Numbered from the stretch's first letter, positions 17,064 through 26,195 are shown. The stretch is DNA of 64,000 nucleotides from Mesorhizobium sp. NFR06 (GCF_900115245.1 NZ_FOVT01000013.1:122134-186133), one strand, 5' to 3'. Notes: generated by a model from the sequence alone, not told the origin. Made by a program: numbers and translations.

Positions 17064-17269
17064 ATGAGCTTTGCCGACAACATCACGGTCGAGGCGCTGG
17101 AAGCCGACCCCTATCCGATCTACGCGCAATTGCGGCGCAGCGCCCCGGTCGCCTTCGTGCCGGCGGTCAACCTCTGGTTCGTCGTCTGGTGCCGGGCAAG
17201 GAGCCGGTCTTCCGCGGCTGGGAGTTCCGCGCGCCGGCGACACTTCACGTAGCCTTTGGAGCAAGCTGA
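17064..17269 (+). pseudogene. Cytochrome P450 remnant with large internal deletion
   Basis: The first ~41 codons (17064-17189) read MSFADNITVEALEADPYPIY...VNLWFV, a typical P450 N-terminus. From 17192, in a different frame, the DNA encodes a P450 C-terminus of 25 residues (EPVFRGWEFRAPATLHVAFG) ending with TGA at 17267-17269. Everything between, including the helix I and heme-cysteine regions of a roughly 400-residue enzyme, is gone and the junction is frameshifted. The end of the remnant supplies the Shine-Dalgarno region of the next gene. The intact P450 probably formed an oxidation unit with the flanking permease and aldehyde dehydrogenase in an ancestor. Confidence 0.8.
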
Positions 17270-17271
17270 TA

Positions 17272-18762
17272 ATGATCGACCAGGACGCCATCGACACGCT
17301 GCGCAAGTTGGAGGTCGGCGCGCGGCAACTGTTCATCGATGGCGCCCATTCGGATGCGGAAAGCGGCGCCAGCCTGCAGGTGACCTCGCCGATCGACGGC
17401 CGTCCCTTCGCCAGCATAGCCGACTCCGCCGCCGCCGATGTCGATCGCGCGGTGGCCTCGGCGCGCAAGGCGTTCGCCAAGGGCTCCTGGTCGCGCGCGG
17501 CACCCGCCTTTCGCAAGAAGGTATTGTTGAAATTCGCCGAGCTGGTCGAAAGAAACGCTCTGGAACTGGCCGTGCTCGGCGTGCGCGACAACGGCACCGA
17601 GATCGGCATGGCCTACAAGGCCGAGCCGCTCTCTGCCGCCGGCACCATCCGCTACTACGCCGAGGCGATCGACAAGGTCTATGGCGAGATCGCGCCGACG
17701 CCCGACAATGTGCTCGGCCTCATCCACAAGGAGCCGCTCGGCGTCGTCGGCGTGATTGTGCCGTGGAATTTCCCGCTGATGATCGGCGCCTGGAAGATTG
17801 CGCCGGCTTTGGCGGCCGGCAATGCAATAGTCGTCAAGCCGCCGGAGATCGCCTCGCTCACCTTGCTGCGTCTGGCGGAGCTCGGAGCCGAAGCCGGGCT
17901 GCCCGAAGGTGTCTTCAACGTCGTCACCGGCCGCGGTTCCGTCGCCGGCGAAGCGCTCGGCCTGCACATGGATGTCGACGCCATCGCGTTTACCGGCTCC
18001 GGTCCGGTCGGTCGCCGCCTGCTCGAATATTCCGCCCGCTCGAACCTGAAGCGCGTCTTCCTCGAGCTCGGCGGCAAGTCACCCAACATCGTCTTGGCCG
18101 ATGCGCCGGACCTGAAACAGGCAGCGGTGGTATCGGCCAACGGCATCTTCCGCAATTCCGGCCAGGTCTGCGTCGCCGGCTCGCGGCTGCTCGTCCAGGC
18201 CTCGGTCTATGACCGCTTCATGGATGAGCTTCTCAAGGCAACGACGAAGCTGAAAGTCGGCGACCCGCTCGACCTCGGCAGCGATATCGGCGCGGTCTCG
18301 AGCGCCGAGCAGCTGACCAAGAATCTCGGCTTCGTCGCCAAAGCCTCGGAGGAGGGCGCCCGTCTCGTCACCGGCGGCGAACGCATCCTGGCGGAGACGG
18401 GCGGCAGCTACATGGCGCCGACGATCTTCGAGAACGTGACCGAGAAAATGCAGCTCGCCCGCGAGGAGGTGTTCGGGCCGGTGCTCGGCGTCATGCGCTT
18501 CGAGACGGAAGAAGAAGCGGTGCACCTCGCCAACGCGACCGTCTATGGTCTTGCGTCGGCAGTGTGGACATCGAACCTGTCGACGGCGCATCGCATGGTG
18601 CGGGCCATCAACGCCGGTGTCGTCCACGTCAACACCTATGGCGGCGCCGACATCACGGTGCCGCTCGGCGGCTTCAAGCAGTCCGGCTTCGGTCGCGACA
18701 AATCGCTCCACGCCATCGAGAAATATACCGACCTCAAGACCGCGTGGATTTCGCTGAACTGA
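17272..18762 (+). CDS. NAD(P)-dependent aldehyde dehydrogenase
   Basis: 496-residue class I/II-type aldehyde dehydrogenase. E265 (FLELGGKSP) is the general base and C300 (NSGQVCVAGSR) the nucleophile; PWNFPLMIGAWK (164-175) is the cofactor segment. The closest groups by pattern are aminobutyraldehyde or betaine-aldehyde dehydrogenases. The start ATG lies three bases past the P450 remnant stop, with GGAG at slightly long spacing. It probably oxidises the aldehyde released by deamination of the substrate imported by the upstream permease; this is inference from position. Confidence 0.85.
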   Translation: MIDQDAIDTLRKLEVGARQLFIDGAHSDAESGASLQVTSPIDGRPFASIADSAAADVDRAVASARKAFAKGSWSRAAPAFRKKVLLKFAELVERNALELAVLGVRDNGTEIGMAYKAEPLSAAGTIRYYAEAIDKVYGEIAPTPDNVLGLIHKEPLGVVGVIVPWNFPLMIGAWKIAPALAAGNAIVVKPPEIASLTLLRLAELGAEAGLPEGVFNVVTGRGSVAGEALGLHMDVDAIAFTGSGPVGRRLLEYSARSNLKRVFLELGGKSPNIVLADAPDLKQAAVVSANGIFRNSGQVCVAGSRLLVQASVYDRFMDELLKATTKLKVGDPLDLGSDIGAVSSAEQLTKNLGFVAKASEEGARLVTGGERILAETGGSYMAPTIFENVTEKMQLAREEVFGPVLGVMRFETEEEAVHLANATVYGLASAVWTSNLSTAHRMVRAINAGVVHVNTYGGADITVPLGGFKQSGFGRDKSLHAIEKYTDLKTAWISLN

Positions 18763-18791
18763 TCCTTTTCCATCAGCGTGGCGGTCGGCGG

Positions 18792-19694
18792 TCAGCTCAT
18801 CATCTTCGGCAAGCGCGCCGCCAGCGCATCGACGGCCAGCCGCACCTTCAGCGGCAGATGCGGCGTCTGCAGCCAGAGCGCGTGGCAGTCATAGAGATAG
18901 TCGCGCTGGTCCGGCAGCAGCCGCATCAGCGCGCCGGCTTCGACACGTTCACGCACCAGCCAGTACGGAAGCCATGCAAGACCCATGCCGTCGGTCGCGG
19001 CGTCGGCGATGGCATCGAGGTCGTCGAGCCGCAGCCGCCCGACCGGGGCGATCCCCGCGACGGAGCCGTCGTCGCGCGGGAACAGCCACGGCTGCAGCCC
19101 CTGGCCGAGCCGCCGGTAGACGATCGCCTGATGGCCGGCGATATCTTCGAGCTGGAGCGGTTGGCCGAACTTAGCGATGTATGAAGGCGAAGCGCAGACA
19201 ACCATGCGCTGCCGCGCGACGCGGCGCGCGATGATGCCGGCCCTGTCATCCAGCGTGCCGGTGCGGATCGCCAGGTCGAAGCCGTCCTCGACGAGGTCGG
19301 CGAAACGATCGCTGAGCGACAGGTCAAGCTCCAGCGTGGGATGGCGCCGCGCCAGTTCGAGCAGGATCGGCGTGACGCAGTGGCGCCCGAAATGCGCCGG
19401 CATCGTCACGCGCAGCTTTCCGCGCGGCTCGGACAATTGGTCGGCCGCCAGCGCGTCCGCGGCCTTTGCCTCCGCAAGCACGATCCTGCAACGCTCGTAA
19501 TAGGCGCGGCCGAATTCGGTCAGGCTTTGCCGGCGCGTCGTGCGGTTGAGCAGGCGCATGCCGAGCCGCTCTTCGAGGAAGCGCACATGCTTGCCGACCA
19601 TCGGTCCCGACAGGTCGAGCGCCGCCGCGGCGGCCGCGAACGAGCCTAGGTCGACCGCTTTGATGAAGACGTCCATGCTTTCGAGACGGTCCAT
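18792..19694 (-). CDS. LysR-family transcriptional regulator
   Basis: 300 residues: N-terminal helix-turn-helix (about 1-60, GSFAAAAAALDLSGPMVGKHVRFLEERLG) and C-terminal periplasmic-binding-like effector domain (about 90-295). It is divergent from the MDR oxidoreductase gene, the usual LysR layout. In the 102-base gap an imperfect palindrome ATTCCAT-CAA-ATGGATT (19767-19783) sits just upstream of the oxidoreductase Shine-Dalgarno site and may be an operator. A 12-base extension to an upstream start is possible but not needed. Confidence 0.87.
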   Translation of the reverse strand: MDRLESMDVFIKAVDLGSFAAAAAALDLSGPMVGKHVRFLEERLGMRLLNRTTRRQSLTEFGRAYYERCRIVLAEAKAADALAADQLSEPRGKLRVTMPAHFGRHCVTPILLELARRHPTLELDLSLSDRFADLVEDGFDLAIRTGTLDDRAGIIARRVARQRMVVCASPSYIAKFGQPLQLEDIAGHQAIVYRRLGQGLQPWLFPRDDGSVAGIAPVGRLRLDDLDAIADAATDGMGLAWLPYWLVRERVEAGALMRLLPDQRDYLYDCHALWLQTPHLPLKVRLAVDALAARLPKMMS

Positions 19695-19796
19695 ATTCAA
19701 AACCAATCGTTTCGACTGTTCTGCCTCCGGCGCGGTTTATCGCTTTCGCGTGCCCTTGCATAGTGCATTCCATCAAATGGATTTGGAGTTGCCCGG

Positions 19797-20783
19797 ATGG
19801 CAAGAATTGTTCGCTTTCACACGCACGGCGGGCCGGAAGTACTGCGCATCGAGGATGTCGAGGTGTCGCCGCCCGGTCCAGGCGAGGTGCGGATCGGCGT
19901 CAAGGCGCTGGGCCTGAACCGCGCCGAAGCCTCGATGCGCAGAGGAGCCTATATCGAGACGCCGCCGCTGCCGTCAGGCCTCGGCCTCGAGGCGGCGGGC
20001 GTCGTCGAGTCGGTCGGCGAGGGCGTCGATGGCCTCGCGCCCGGCGATGCCGTCAGCATCATCCCGCCGCGTTCGATGGCGCGCTGGCCGGCCTATGGCG
20101 ACCTCGTCACCTTTCCGGCCGAACTCGTCGTCAAGCATCCACCTTCGCTTGGCTTCGAGGCCGCCGCCGCGACATGGATGCAGTATCTGACCGCTTACGG
20201 TGCGCTGATCGACATCGCTCGTCTCGGCCGTGACGAGCCCGTCGTCATCACCGCCGCGTCAAGCAGCGTCGGGTTGGCCGCCATTCAGATCGCCAACTCG
20301 ATCGGCGCCGCGCCGATCGCCGTCACGCGGACATCGCTGAAGAAGAAGGCGCTGCTCGATGCCGGCGCCGCGCATGTCGTGGCCGCGCGGGAGGAGGATC
20401 TCGAAGCGCGGCTGAAGGAGATCGCGCCGCAAGGCGTGCGCGTCGTCCTCGACCCAGTCGGCGGCCCGATCTTCACGCCGCTGACGGCGGCAATGGCGCC
20501 GGGCGGCATCCTTATCGAGTATGGCGGCCTCAGCCCCGAGCCGACGCCGTTCCCGCTATCCGATGTACTGGCAAAAACGCTGACGCTGCGCGGCTATCTC
20601 GTCCACGAAATCACCGGCGATGCTGCCCGCCTGGAAGCCGCCAAGGCTTTCATCCTCGACGGCCTCGCATCCGGCGCGCTGAAGCCGATTGTCGCGAGGA
20701 CGTTCCCGTTCGAGGAGATCGTCGAGGCGCATCGCTTCCTGGAATCGGGCGAGCAGTTCGGCAAGATCGTGGTGACAGTCTGA
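19797..20783 (+). CDS. MDR-superfamily NAD(P)-dependent oxidoreductase (quinone reductase-like)
   Basis: 328 residues of the medium-chain dehydrogenase/reductase family. The N-terminal GroES-like part spans about 1-125. The Rossmann part carries a weakly canonical nucleotide loop, AASSSVGLAAIQIA (about 155-168). The zinc ligands of alcohol dehydrogenases are not evident, so a zinc-free quinone oxidoreductase/crotonyl reductase-like enzyme is likely. TTGGAG precedes the ATG. It is divergently paired with the LysR gene, which probably controls it. Confidence 0.83.
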   Translation: MARIVRFHTHGGPEVLRIEDVEVSPPGPGEVRIGVKALGLNRAEASMRRGAYIETPPLPSGLGLEAAGVVESVGEGVDGLAPGDAVSIIPPRSMARWPAYGDLVTFPAELVVKHPPSLGFEAAAATWMQYLTAYGALIDIARLGRDEPVVITAASSSVGLAAIQIANSIGAAPIAVTRTSLKKKALLDAGAAHVVAAREEDLEARLKEIAPQGVRVVLDPVGGPIFTPLTAAMAPGGILIEYGGLSPEPTPFPLSDVLAKTLTLRGYLVHEITGDAARLEAAKAFILDGLASGALKPIVARTFPFEEIVEAHRFLESGEQFGKIVVTV

Positions 20784-20847
20784 AGCCGGGGCTTCGAATG
20801 GTCGGCGCGCCCGGGCACGGGCGCGCATGGAGCCAAGCGATCGATAG

Positions 20848-21894
20848 CTATCCGCGCTTTTCGATGACGCCGTAGAGCACGTTGCGGTTTTCGCCGAAGA
20901 ACACCTGCGCCTCGACGCTGTTGCGGTCGACGCTGGCATTGATGATGTTCCACATTTCGGCCTCAGACCGCAGCAGCAACACCCAGTCCATGAACGTTTC
21001 CCGGTAGCCCGCGTCGGGGGTGCCCTCGGCGTAGTTCGCGAACAGGAACCTCCCGTTCGGCTTCAGCATCTGCAGGCAAGTCTTGGTGAGTTTCACCGCG
21101 ACATTGTGCTGGAGGTAATCGTAAAGGCCGGAGGCATAGATCAGGTCGAACTTGCCGAGCTTATGGCCTCTGGTCAGCACGGTTCGCACCGAGCCGTCGA
21201 TGGCCTCGACGGCGGTGCCCTGGAAGTCGCGCGCGATCAGCCCGACGCTCTGCGGATCCTGGTCGAGCGCGACCCAGCGCTTGAGCCTGCCCTCGGCCAG
21301 CGCGGTCGAACGATTGGCCTCGCGCAGATGGCCAGCGGCGATCGCAAGGACCTCGGCTTCCGGCGCGTTCGTTGTCGCCGTCTCATCGACATATCGTGTC
21401 AACAGGTCGCGCCGTTCGCGGGCCGCGACGCAGGACGGCACGTTCTGGGTGTGGCTGTAGAGCGCTTTCCCGATCTCCGAGGCGCTTGCCACGTCGTCGG
21501 CCACATGCGGGTCGCAGTAGATGTAGTCGAGCAACTGCGCGTCGCCGGAATAGCCTCTGGGCTTGGTGAAGGACCAGTTGGTGAGGGGATCCTGGAGAAA
21601 ATACTGGAGGATCGCATGGCTCTGCGCCACCGGTATCAAGGCCTGCCAGACATCGGAATGGACCCTCGAACGCAGCGCGTTCAGCACCGACAGCAGACGG
21701 CGAACGATCTCCGCCGGATCCTTCTGCTGTTCGATCTGCTGCTCTGTCGTTAACAGGATGAGCGCCAGCTCCGAGCGAGCGGTCTCGAACGCTTCGCCAT
21801 GATGCTCAGGCTTTCCGCGAGGAAGGCTGGCGGCAATCGTCTTGGCAGTAATGAGGCTTTTGCCGTCAAAAACGGTTTGCACCGGATGCTCCAT
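20848..21894 (-). CDS. SAM-dependent methyltransferase of the extracellular-factor type
   Basis: 348 residues. The N-terminal third is helical; KPRGYSGDAQLLDYIY (about 112-127) resembles the GY-G-D block of proteins annotated as 3-hydroxypalmitate methyl ester (extracellular factor) synthases. The C-terminal class I methyltransferase fold shows motif I EVLAIAAGHLREA near 180 and an acidic strand end LDQD near 211. No Shine-Dalgarno site precedes the ATG; the 5' region is A/T-rich. It diverges from a GGDEF-EAL gene, hinting at a signalling role, but substrate and product are unknown. Confidence 0.72.
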   Translation of the reverse strand: MEHPVQTVFDGKSLITAKTIAASLPRGKPEHHGEAFETARSELALILLTTEQQIEQQKDPAEIVRRLLSVLNALRSRVHSDVWQALIPVAQSHAILQYFLQDPLTNWSFTKPRGYSGDAQLLDYIYCDPHVADDVASASEIGKALYSHTQNVPSCVAARERRDLLTRYVDETATTNAPEAEVLAIAAGHLREANRSTALAEGRLKRWVALDQDPQSVGLIARDFQGTAVEAIDGSVRTVLTRGHKLGKFDLIYASGLYDYLQHNVAVKLTKTCLQMLKPNGRFLFANYAEGTPDAGYRETFMDWVLLLRSEAEMWNIINASVDRNSVEAQVFFGENRNVLYGVIEKRG

Positions 21895-22104
21895 GGTTAA
21901 CAGTCTATTAATTTATTACGTAGAATGTCTCATTTGCCAACGGGCGTTCGATAGCATTTTACCAATATGATTAATTTCCTGCCAACCATGTCGGTTCAAT
22001 GATGTTTTGCGGGTCGGATTTCGGGGTCGAGTTAACGCAAACTTGTCTCGCGCCATTGCATTTTATTGCGCAGCTAATCGATGTTTCCCAAGGAGCGGGC
22101 CCGC

Positions 22105-24171
22105 GTGGGGGCAGAAGCGAGAAAAGAGTCCGAAGCGCTAAAATCGCTTGAACCGGGGTTCATCGCGAACGAGCGCGTTGCATCCAGACTGGCTGATATG
22201 GCGCATGTGGAACCGTACGAAGCGCGGCAAGAGCCGGCGTCGGACGAACTGCGCGCCCTTTACCGCGAGGAATCCCAGGCGAAGCGGCGCGCGGAAGCGA
22301 GGCCCGGACTATGGATGGCAGTTGCCATATATCTGCTGTTTTCGGCAGCGGATCTGATGCTGATACCGGATGTGGCGGTCTACACGATCACGGCGCGCTT
22401 TGTCGTCGGCATCACCGCGCTGTTGACCTTGGAAACCCAGCTTCGTCGCCGGATCGCGACGCAATGGCTGGATGTGACATGCGCCGCCGCCATCATCTTT
22501 GGCTATATCGGCTGGTTGTGGCCGACATCCATGGGCGCGGACCGGGAAACTGTCGCTTACTATATGGTGTTCGGCACTATTTTCATGATGAGTGCCAATC
22601 TCTTCTTCACGTTCAGCTTCAAAGGTTCAATCATAACTTCGACAATAATACTGATTATTCTATACGTCGTAAATTATTTCGTGCCCGCCTCACTGACATA
22701 TAAGCTCGTGTTTGGAACGTTCTACGTCTCCTGCTTCACATTCACGTCCTATGTGAACTGGAAGCTGAATGAGGAGCGCTATAACGTCTTCCTCAACGCC
22801 CTGGACGCCAAGATCCAGCACAATGAGGCCACTGAACGCGGCAAGGCCCTTTTGAGACTGTCGCGGACCGATCCGCTGACGGGTCTGGAGAACCGGCGGG
22901 CGATCGACGAGAAACTGCGGGATTGCTGGAGTGATTGGCAAAAGCTCGGCAATCGCTTCGCGGTGATCCTGATCGACGTGGATTTCTTCAAGAAATTCAA
23001 CGACTGCTACGGCCATCAGGAAGGCGATCGCTGCCTGATCCATGTCGCCGACGCGCTGAGCGAACTCGTCAAGCTATACAATGGCTCGATCGGCCGCTAT
23101 GGCGGCGAGGAATTCATCGTCCTGGCGCGCATGAACGAAAAGGACCAGGTGGCGGATCTCGCGCAAGCCATTTGCCGCACGGTGGAGGACCTGGCGCTCA
23201 CGCATGAGCTGCGGCGAGACGGCATCTCGATCGTGACGGTGAGCGTCGGCGCGGCATTCACCAGGACACAGGCCGGCGCCAAGCTGGAGAAGATCATCCA
23301 CGAGGCCGATCGCGCGCTTTACCTGGCAAAAGCCGGCGGCCGCAACTGTGCCCGATTGTTCGATCCGACCGACCCCCAAAGCAGCGACGAGAGCGAGAAC
23401 ATCGCGGCCCTGCTGAAGATCGCCGTCGAAAGGGAACTCGTTTCACTGGTCTATCAGCCCATCCAGGATGTCGCGTCGGGCCGGGTCGAGGCCGTCGAGG
23501 CGCTGATGCGCCTCAAAATGCTCGACGGCATCCTGGTGCCGCCGAGCCTGTTCATTCCCGTCGCCGAACGCACCGGCGCCATCCTCGAGCTCGGGCGCTG
23601 GGCGATAAGGACGGTGTGCACGGATCTCCTGGCGCACGACCATGTCCGTGTCGTCAGCGTCAACGTATCGCCCATTCAGCTCAAGACGCCCGGCTTCGCG
23701 ACGTCGGTCGCCGGTATCCTCGGCGAGACCGGCGTCGCCGGCAGCAGGCTCGCCTTCGAGATCACCGAAGGGCGCGAGCTGGAGATGGACTCCGACATTT
23801 TGCGCTGCATCAGCGACCTGAAACTCCTGGGCATCAGGATCTGGCTCGATGACTTCGGCACCGGCTTCGCGGGCCTTTCGTGGCTGCGCCTGATCGATTT
23901 CGACACGGTCAAGATCGACCGCTCGTTCCTTCACGACTGCGGCACGCCGAAGGGCATGGCGATGCTCCAGGACATCATCGCGCTTGTCCGCAACCGCGGT
24001 CACAAGATCCTGGTCGAGGGCGTGGAAACAGACGAACAGCTGGCGCTGATGCGCGAATTCGGCATCGACAAGGTGCAAGGCTACCACGTCGGCCGCCCGA
24101 TGCCCGCCGCAAGCTTCCAGACCAAGCGGACCGTGCAGAAGCGGCCGTTCACCGTGCTGAAGTCGGCGTGA
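22105..24171 (+). CDS. Membrane-bound GGDEF-EAL cyclic-di-GMP enzyme
   Basis: 688 residues from the GTG at 22105, chosen because AAGGAG lies nine bases upstream; an in-frame ATG at 22081 has no ribosome site. Residues about 70-240 form six membrane helices, followed by a GGDEF domain whose signature is GGEEF at 333-337. The RxxD inhibitory site expected five residues before it is absent. The EAL domain keeps EALMR, NVSPIQ, EITE, DDFGTG, KIDRSF, EGVET and QGYHVG, so phosphodiesterase activity is likely. The cyclase half may be active without product inhibition or serve as a GTP sensor. It diverges from the methyltransferase gene. Confidence 0.9.
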   Translation: MGAEARKESEALKSLEPGFIANERVASRLADMAHVEPYEARQEPASDELRALYREESQAKRRAEARPGLWMAVAIYLLFSAADLMLIPDVAVYTITARFVVGITALLTLETQLRRRIATQWLDVTCAAAIIFGYIGWLWPTSMGADRETVAYYMVFGTIFMMSANLFFTFSFKGSIITSTIILIILYVVNYFVPASLTYKLVFGTFYVSCFTFTSYVNWKLNEERYNVFLNALDAKIQHNEATERGKALLRLSRTDPLTGLENRRAIDEKLRDCWSDWQKLGNRFAVILIDVDFFKKFNDCYGHQEGDRCLIHVADALSELVKLYNGSIGRYGGEEFIVLARMNEKDQVADLAQAICRTVEDLALTHELRRDGISIVTVSVGAAFTRTQAGAKLEKIIHEADRALYLAKAGGRNCARLFDPTDPQSSDESENIAALLKIAVERELVSLVYQPIQDVASGRVEAVEALMRLKMLDGILVPPSLFIPVAERTGAILELGRWAIRTVCTDLLAHDHVRVVSVNVSPIQLKTPGFATSVAGILGETGVAGSRLAFEITEGRELEMDSDILRCISDLKLLGIRIWLDDFGTGFAGLSWLRLIDFDTVKIDRSFLHDCGTPKGMAMLQDIIALVRNRGHKILVEGVETDEQLALMREFGIDKVQGYHVGRPMPAASFQTKRTVQKRPFTVLKSA

Positions 24172-24182
24172 GGAGTGCGGGC

Positions 24183-25079
24183 TCAGTAGGCTGCGGCGAA
24201 GGTCGGCGTGGCCTGAAGGCGGTCGATGTCCTGACGCGGCGGCGCGCCGAACAGGCGACGATATTCACGGCTGAACTGCGAGGGGCTGTCATAGCCGACC
24301 GCGAACGCGGCGGCGCCGGCGCTGGCCCCGTCCGCCAGCATCAGCCTTCGCGCTTCCTGCAGCCGCAACTGTTTCTGGTATTCGAGCGGGGTCATGCGGG
24401 TGATTGCCTTGAAGTGGGCGTGAAGCGACGACGCGCTCATGCCTGACGCGGCGCCAATCTCGTCGATCCGCAACTGCGTGTGAAAACCGTTACGGATCGT
24501 GGCGATGGCGCGACTGACCTGGTTCAGGTGGCTGTCCACCGACGCCATCTGGCGAAGCGTCGCGCCTTGCGGCCCGGTCAGCAGTCGATAGAGGATCTCG
24601 CGCTCTATCAGCGGAGCCAGGACCTTGATGCTCTCGGGGCGATCGAGCAGCCTGACAAGCCGGCAGGCGGCATCGATCAGGTTGGGGTCGCCCGGATAGG
24701 CCGCAAGCACAGGCTGGTCCTTGCCACAGGAAGCGCGGCCTTCCGTCACGAGCAGGTCGGCAAGCGCGGCAGCATCGAAATCGATCTTGCAGCAGAGGTA
24801 TGGCGCGGTCGGACTGGCCTCGAGAACGTGGCCAACCAGAGGCAGGTCGACCGAGACGAGAAGATAGCTCGAAGCGTCGTAGAGGACGCTCTGGCCGGCC
24901 AGCGAGACACGCTTCGACCCCTGGGCGATTATGCAAAGCGAAGCTTCATAGACCGCCGGTACAGGAGCGCTGGGATGGTTGGCGCGAATGAGCGACAGCC
25001 GGGGCACCGCAGTGCCGGACATGCCGGAAACCGGTGCAAACCGCGAAATCAGCTGAGCCAGATCGGCAATTTTTTGCAT
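24183..25079 (-). CDS. AraC-family transcriptional regulator with cupin AraC_N domain
   Basis: 298 residues: N-terminal AraC_N-type cupin (about 20-160) and C-terminal double helix-turn-helix (about 190-290, with IGAASGMSASSLHAHFKAIT and YDSPSQFSREYRRLFG). The start at MQKIADLAQL matches the family; longer in-frame extensions to 25163 are possible. The stop is 11 bases from the GGDEF-EAL stop (convergent). It is divergent from a short-chain dehydrogenase, a common pairing, and the gap carries 21-base-spaced direct repeats suited to AraC binding. Confidence 0.86.
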   Translation of the reverse strand: MQKIADLAQLISRFAPVSGMSGTAVPRLSLIRANHPSAPVPAVYEASLCIIAQGSKRVSLAGQSVLYDASSYLLVSVDLPLVGHVLEASPTAPYLCCKIDFDAAALADLLVTEGRASCGKDQPVLAAYPGDPNLIDAACRLVRLLDRPESIKVLAPLIEREILYRLLTGPQGATLRQMASVDSHLNQVSRAIATIRNGFHTQLRIDEIGAASGMSASSLHAHFKAITRMTPLEYQKQLRLQEARRLMLADGASAGAAAFAVGYDSPSQFSREYRRLFGAPPRQDIDRLQATPTFAAAY

Positions 25080-25129
25080 GTCGCATAAATCCGCATCGCG
25101 CGCAATGTTGCAAGGCTTGGCCGGGCTCA

Positions 25130-25167
25130 TTTGGAGGATCGTGCAAACTCTTTGGACGATCACACTA
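25130..25167. promoter_or_regulatory. Tandem direct repeats, probable AraC-type operator
   Basis: Two copies of a 17-base unit starting TTTGGASGATC (25130-25146 and 25151-25167) match at 12 of 17 positions. They are 21 bases apart, two helical turns, as for AraC dimers. They lie between the divergent AraC and short-chain dehydrogenase genes, about 60-100 bases before the dehydrogenase ATG. Confidence 0.5.
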
Positions 25168-25228
25168 CCGCCGTCCGTCTTCGTACCACCATCTTGCGCC
25201 CCGTCACCGCAAGCGAAAGGAAACGATC

Positions 25229-25954
25229 ATGACGGGACTGAAAGACAAAATTGTATTGATTACCGGTGCCTCGAGCGGCATCGGCGAGGCGACGGTTCGG
25301 GAGCTTGCCGCAGCGGGCGCCAGGCTGTTCATCGGCGCTCGCCGCACTAAACGGCTCATGGCGCTGGCCGAGGAGATTGGCGAAGCGGTCGCCTGGCGCG
25401 AGCTCGACGTGACGGATGCGGCAAGCTTCAACACTTTTGCCGATGCCGCTCATGCGCAATTCGGGCGGATCGACATGCTGGTCAACAATGCGGGTGTTAT
25501 GCCGCTGTCCCCGCTTGCCGCGCTGAAGCGCGATGAGTGGGCGCGCATGATAAACGTCAACATCTTCGGCGTGCTGAACGGGATCGCGGCGGTGTTGCCA
25601 CGCTTTGTGGCGCAGAAGAACGGACATGTTGTCAACGTCGCGTCCGTCGGCGCGCATCTCGTGCTGCCCACCGCGGCGGTCTACTGCGGCACGAAGTATG
25701 CGGTGTGGGCGATCACCGAAGGGCTGCGCCAGGAGCACGACGACATCCGTGCCACGATCATCTCTCCCGGCGTGACAGCGACAGAGCTGGGCGACGACAT
25801 CAGCGATCCCCAGGTGGCGGCCGCTCTGAAAGAGTGGCGGCAAAAGTCGCTGACGCCGGACGCCATAGCACGCGCGATCCGCTACGCCCTGGAGCAGCCC
25901 GACGGTGTCGACGTCAGCGAAGTGATCGTGCGGCCGACCGCCGCCAACATGTAG
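25229..25954 (+). CDS. Short-chain dehydrogenase/reductase
   Basis: 241-residue classical SDR. The cofactor loop is TGASSGIG (about 12-19), with NNAG near 88 and the catalytic pair in YCGTK. The arginine pair RR after the second strand suggests NADPH preference. AAAGGA lies seven bases before the ATG at 25229. Likely controlled by the divergent AraC protein. The substrate is unknown; close relatives are often induced by oxidative or aldehyde stress. Confidence 0.88.
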   Translation: MTGLKDKIVLITGASSGIGEATVRELAAAGARLFIGARRTKRLMALAEEIGEAVAWRELDVTDAASFNTFADAAHAQFGRIDMLVNNAGVMPLSPLAALKRDEWARMINVNIFGVLNGIAAVLPRFVAQKNGHVVNVASVGAHLVLPTAAVYCGTKYAVWAITEGLRQEHDDIRATIISPGVTATELGDDISDPQVAAALKEWRQKSLTPDAIARAIRYALEQPDGVDVSEVIVRPTAANM

Positions 25955-26145
25955 TCGCTTCGCCTGCTATGTCGGCTTGCGGGTAAGCGACTGAGCTCCC
26001 CGCAAGTCCGACAGGGGGTGCATGCCCGCAGTCAGCCAGGCATGAGTTCCGTGACGATTGGAAGGATCGGAGCAGAGTCGGTGATGCTGCAAGACGTCAT
26101 TGTCTTCTGAACGTCACTTTGGTTGCGGTGAGTGTGGAGATGAGG

Positions 26146-26180
26146 AAAAACACCACCAGGCCGGCGTTTGGCGCCAGCCT
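26146..26180 (-). terminator. Terminator after the acyltransferase/synthetase gene
   Basis: On the minus strand AGGCTGGCG pairs with CGCCGGCCT (nine pairs, one G-U) across a five-base loop, followed seven bases later by GTTTTTCC. It starts about 15 bases beyond the stop at 26196. Confidence 0.6.
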
Positions 26181-26195
26181 GCTCGACTGTTCAGG

